Of a DNA stretch of 64,000 bases, positions 61,430-64,000 are shown one piece after another. Position 1 is the first letter of the stretch; each line of letters opens with the position of its first letter. A program made the translations under genes and the position numbers. The notes beneath the pieces were generated by a model. That model was not told the DNA's origin, searched no databases, and saw only the letters and a program-made list of their open reading frames with translations. Source of the DNA: Parasponia andersonii. Its lineage: Eukaryota; Streptophyta; Magnoliopsida; Rosales; Cannabaceae. The DNA is taken from assembly GCA_002914805.1 (NCBI GenBank), contig JXTB01000026.1:55784-119783 (forward strand), in the 5' to 3' direction.

Positions 61430-64000
61430 TGTAATGCCTTGAGTCACACAGTTGAAAATTCGGCAGCAGATAAACGAACTTTGTGTTCGGCACCTATCAA
61501 GGTCTAAATAAGATTGCTACACTATGAATTCTAACTGTATCTCTTATTGTTTCTTATCATGTTTTGTTACAGTAAGAAATAAAAACTTTGTGTTATTGTT
61601 GATCAGTTTTTACTAGTTGTCCACGTATCTCTGAACTGCTGATGTTGTATTTTCTAACTGTCCACGTATCTTTGCTATACCAAAGTGATTTTGACTTCAG
61701 ACAGGGTCGGAGAGACATGGGAGACCACCTGCAAAGACTCTCCGATGCTTAAGTCAGTTGCTTATCTTTGATTCAGGGTAGCAAATACTTAGTTTTTCTC
61801 TGTATGAGTATATCTTTGTCTCTTGCTCATAAACTTTTAAATATTTCTTTTTGTATGCATATATGCCTCTCCTTTTTGGGGACGCATGGCTCATATATAT
61901 AGTCCTGGAACTGTGAACTTCATGGTTCTCAATCCTAGGACCGAGTACCTTTTCTCATCAGAATCTACTCCAGAGATCACGGACCGAGATTACCGTGATT
62001 CTTCTTACATCGTCGTGGCCTAGTTTCTGCCGTCCCCTATAGCTCGAGCCTGTCAGGGGCGAGACTTTGACAAACTACTGTTTTGTCAGGACGGTTTGCC
62101 CAATGCGTGCACCTACTCAGGATTGTATTAAATGCTCTGTCTGGGTCTGGAGTTGTGAGTTGCTTCCTACTGTACTCTGGTGGAAGACCCCTGAGGCTCC
62201 TGACCCTCAGCTGTCGAGGTAAGAATCGGACTGGGCCAAGTCCATCCAAGGTCTGGGATGGGCTCGGCCCTAGCCTCGGACAGCCCATGGGTCTATGCGG
62301 TACCACGTGTAACTCGCGTGGTCTTTAATTGGTCACTCTGGATAAGTGTCGGATGGTGTGCCCCGTTTATGACCTGTTCTGCCACATAATCGTTCACGTA
62401 ATGTATGATTTAGGAACGGGTCCCATAACTGCCCCTATTTTCCTATTTGATGGATTCGTATCCATCAAGTGGGGAAATCATTTCTCCGTTCCTCCAATTT
62501 GAGGGATACACGTGGCTCCCCAATTGCCGACGTGGAGGCACACCATCCCGTGTCACTATTTTTTCAAATTTTGAAATTCTGACGCTTCCGTCTTCCTTGC
62601 CCTATCCTTCTCCAAGAAAAACTCTTCGGCTCCCCCTCTATAAAAGCTACATTTACGCTCATTTCTTACTTTACCAAAATCTCCAAGTATTTCAGCTTTC
62701 TCAAATTTTAGAGTTTTCGCATCTCCTTTTTTCCAGAACCTTTCGTCTTCTTCGACTGCATCTAACACGATGGCCCTGGATCTGAGTCAGAAACTCCACC
62801 CCGTCGTGGATTCCGAATTAAGGTCGTTAAGGAGGCAACTCTGCTTCCCCGGTGGAGTCACTTTAGAGAGGGTCGACGGCCCAGTAGACTGGTATCTTTA
62901 CCCCTCTGCTCCAGAAGACTCCATCGTTCTGGGGAGGCGGCATCTGGAGTGGTTGCAGTTTCCTCTCCCTCCCTTGGTCTACCAGTTCTTTAGCCTCATG
63001 GGAATTCATCTAATACAGCTCAATGTTAACGGAATCATGATCTTAATAGGGCTTTCTGCCTTATCCATCCTCCTCAACACGCATATTGACCTGGAAGTGG
63101 TTTTCTATGCTTATAAGCTTATCCTCATCCCCAAAAGGGGCTCTTATCCCACTTTCTATCTCCAACTGCTCTCGGGATACCACATCTTCTGGGGCTTGCC
63201 GAGATCAGAGAAGCAGTGGGACTCTTATTCTAGGATATACGCCGTCGGAGGGGCATGGTGCTCTCTCTGGGTGAACGGAGAGTGTTTTCAAATCCCCTTG
63301 CCCTTTATGCAAGTTAAATATTGGGTCATGAATTTTGGGTCCGTGCATATTTCGTCCGTTTTTACTTATGACATTTTGCTTTGCTTTGCGCAGCCTCTGC
63401 AGAGGAGAACAAGTTCGAGCCTCGGCTATTGGTAGGTCAGCTTCAGGAGCTATAGGGAATCATCCTCTTCGAGTCGTCCGGGGATTGCTGAAACATCCGG
63501 ACTGTTTTGAATCCCCAGGTGATAAACATGATGCCAAAGATGGTCTCATACCTCCTCTTCCCACTAGACACGTGGGTCATCACCAAGCACCTTCGGAGCT
63601 AGATTGATGCCTCTGCCCTGAACCGATTCCGCCGGGATGAGCAAAGTCGCATCGCTATGGTGGGCCATCAGATCACAGCCTCGAGCCAGCTGGCGGGTCC
63701 TAACGATTTGGTGGCATCGACCAGTCACGAGCTCGAAGAGGTGGTGAAGCTCGTGGCTGAGGAGTGTGCTAGGTTCTTCAGACCGTTGCCCCTAAGAGGG
63801 CTAAGGGTGAGTTCATTTTTGTATTTTTGGGCTCCGTCGGTCAGGTCATTGCTGCGTTTTAACCATGTTGATTGCCTTTGTAGGTTCGGATGCAGGCCCT
63901 TCAGCGGACCCCTCCCCGGTCAAAGGGAAGACCGCTGTGCACAAGGCTTACCCCAAGGTCCCCGCTGGTCGGTGTTTGGTGGTGTCCTCGGAGGATGAGG
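61430..64000 (+). mobile_element. 5' part of a 'putative gypsy-type transposon' element, cut by the window end
   Basis: The base composition turns GC-rich here. About 61700-61755 (ACCTGCAAAGACTCTCCGAT, then CTTAAGTCAG) recalls leader or LTR sequence of plant LTR-class elements. A TATA box (CTATAAAAG) lies at about 62638, a pyrimidine-rich leader follows, and an open frame begins at 62770 (MALDLSQKLHPVVDSELRSL). The part with LPPLVYQFFSLMGIHLIQLN through YHIFWGLPRSEKQWDS resembles the Pfam family called putative gypsy-type transposon (Transposase_28). The downstream part appears to use introns (for example GTGAGT at 63809 to TTGTAG at about 63883), as relatives do. No primer site or LTR edge was identified. 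The element runs off the window; completeness is unknown. Treated as a mobile-element relic. Confidence 0.55.

Noticed and set aside
1-64000. CRISPR arrays, operons, rRNA or true tRNA genes
   Set aside because: None seen; the DNA is plant nuclear and the tRNA-like boxes belong to SINE-like sequences.

Overview
This window is nuclear DNA from a flowering plant, almost certainly a eudicot. It is AT-rich, its genes are split by GT-AG introns (with a few GC-AG), and the recognisable proteins are plant orthologues. Two single ambiguous bases (22780 and 45660) suggest a draft assembly. I cannot name the species from sequence alone.

Layout. The left two thirds (0.8-41.4 kb) is gene-bearing. In order it holds: APH-1, a gamma-secretase subunit (831-4442, +, 6 exons); a conserved small membrane protein I cannot name (6744-8758, -, 3 exons); a METTL18/Hpm1-type protein-histidine methyltransferase (11221-15792, -, 7 coding exons plus a 5' UTR intron); a dead copy of the serine palmitoyltransferase subunit LCB1 (19343-28303, -); RPB12, the smallest shared RNA polymerase subunit (29813-32104, +, 3 coding exons); and NOL6/Utp22 (33892-41356, -, 26 coding exons). 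RPB12 and NOL6 are convergent. Both carry a telo-box (AAACCCTAA) upstream of the start, as is common for plant ribosome-biogenesis and basal-machinery genes. The NOL6, METTL18, APH-1 and RPB12 models were rebuilt by hand; their splice phases close and no internal stop remains.

The most notable event is in the LCB1 pseudogene. A 5.7 kb Ty3/gypsy LTR retrotransposon fossil (21951-27656) lies in its third intron, a few bases after the splice donor. It is flanked by a perfect 5-bp duplication (TAACT), and its two 459-bp LTRs differ at about 11 percent of positions. The host copy also has two nonsense codons, a 5-bp duplication and damaged splice sites.

The right third (41.4-64 kb) is mostly repeat-derived. 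It has one intact gene, a 372-residue plant protein of unknown role (46983-48101, -). Around it are fold-back or MITE-like elements, a LINE 3' end with an RNase H relic cut by a GC-rich insertion, a Ty3/gypsy scrap, a tRNA-derived SINE, and at the right edge the 5' part of a gene-like 'putative gypsy-type transposon' element that runs out of the window. I found no convincing new biological system. The open questions are the two unnamed conserved proteins, the repeat-filled fold-back element at 43 kb and an orphan coding-like segment at 60.6 kb.
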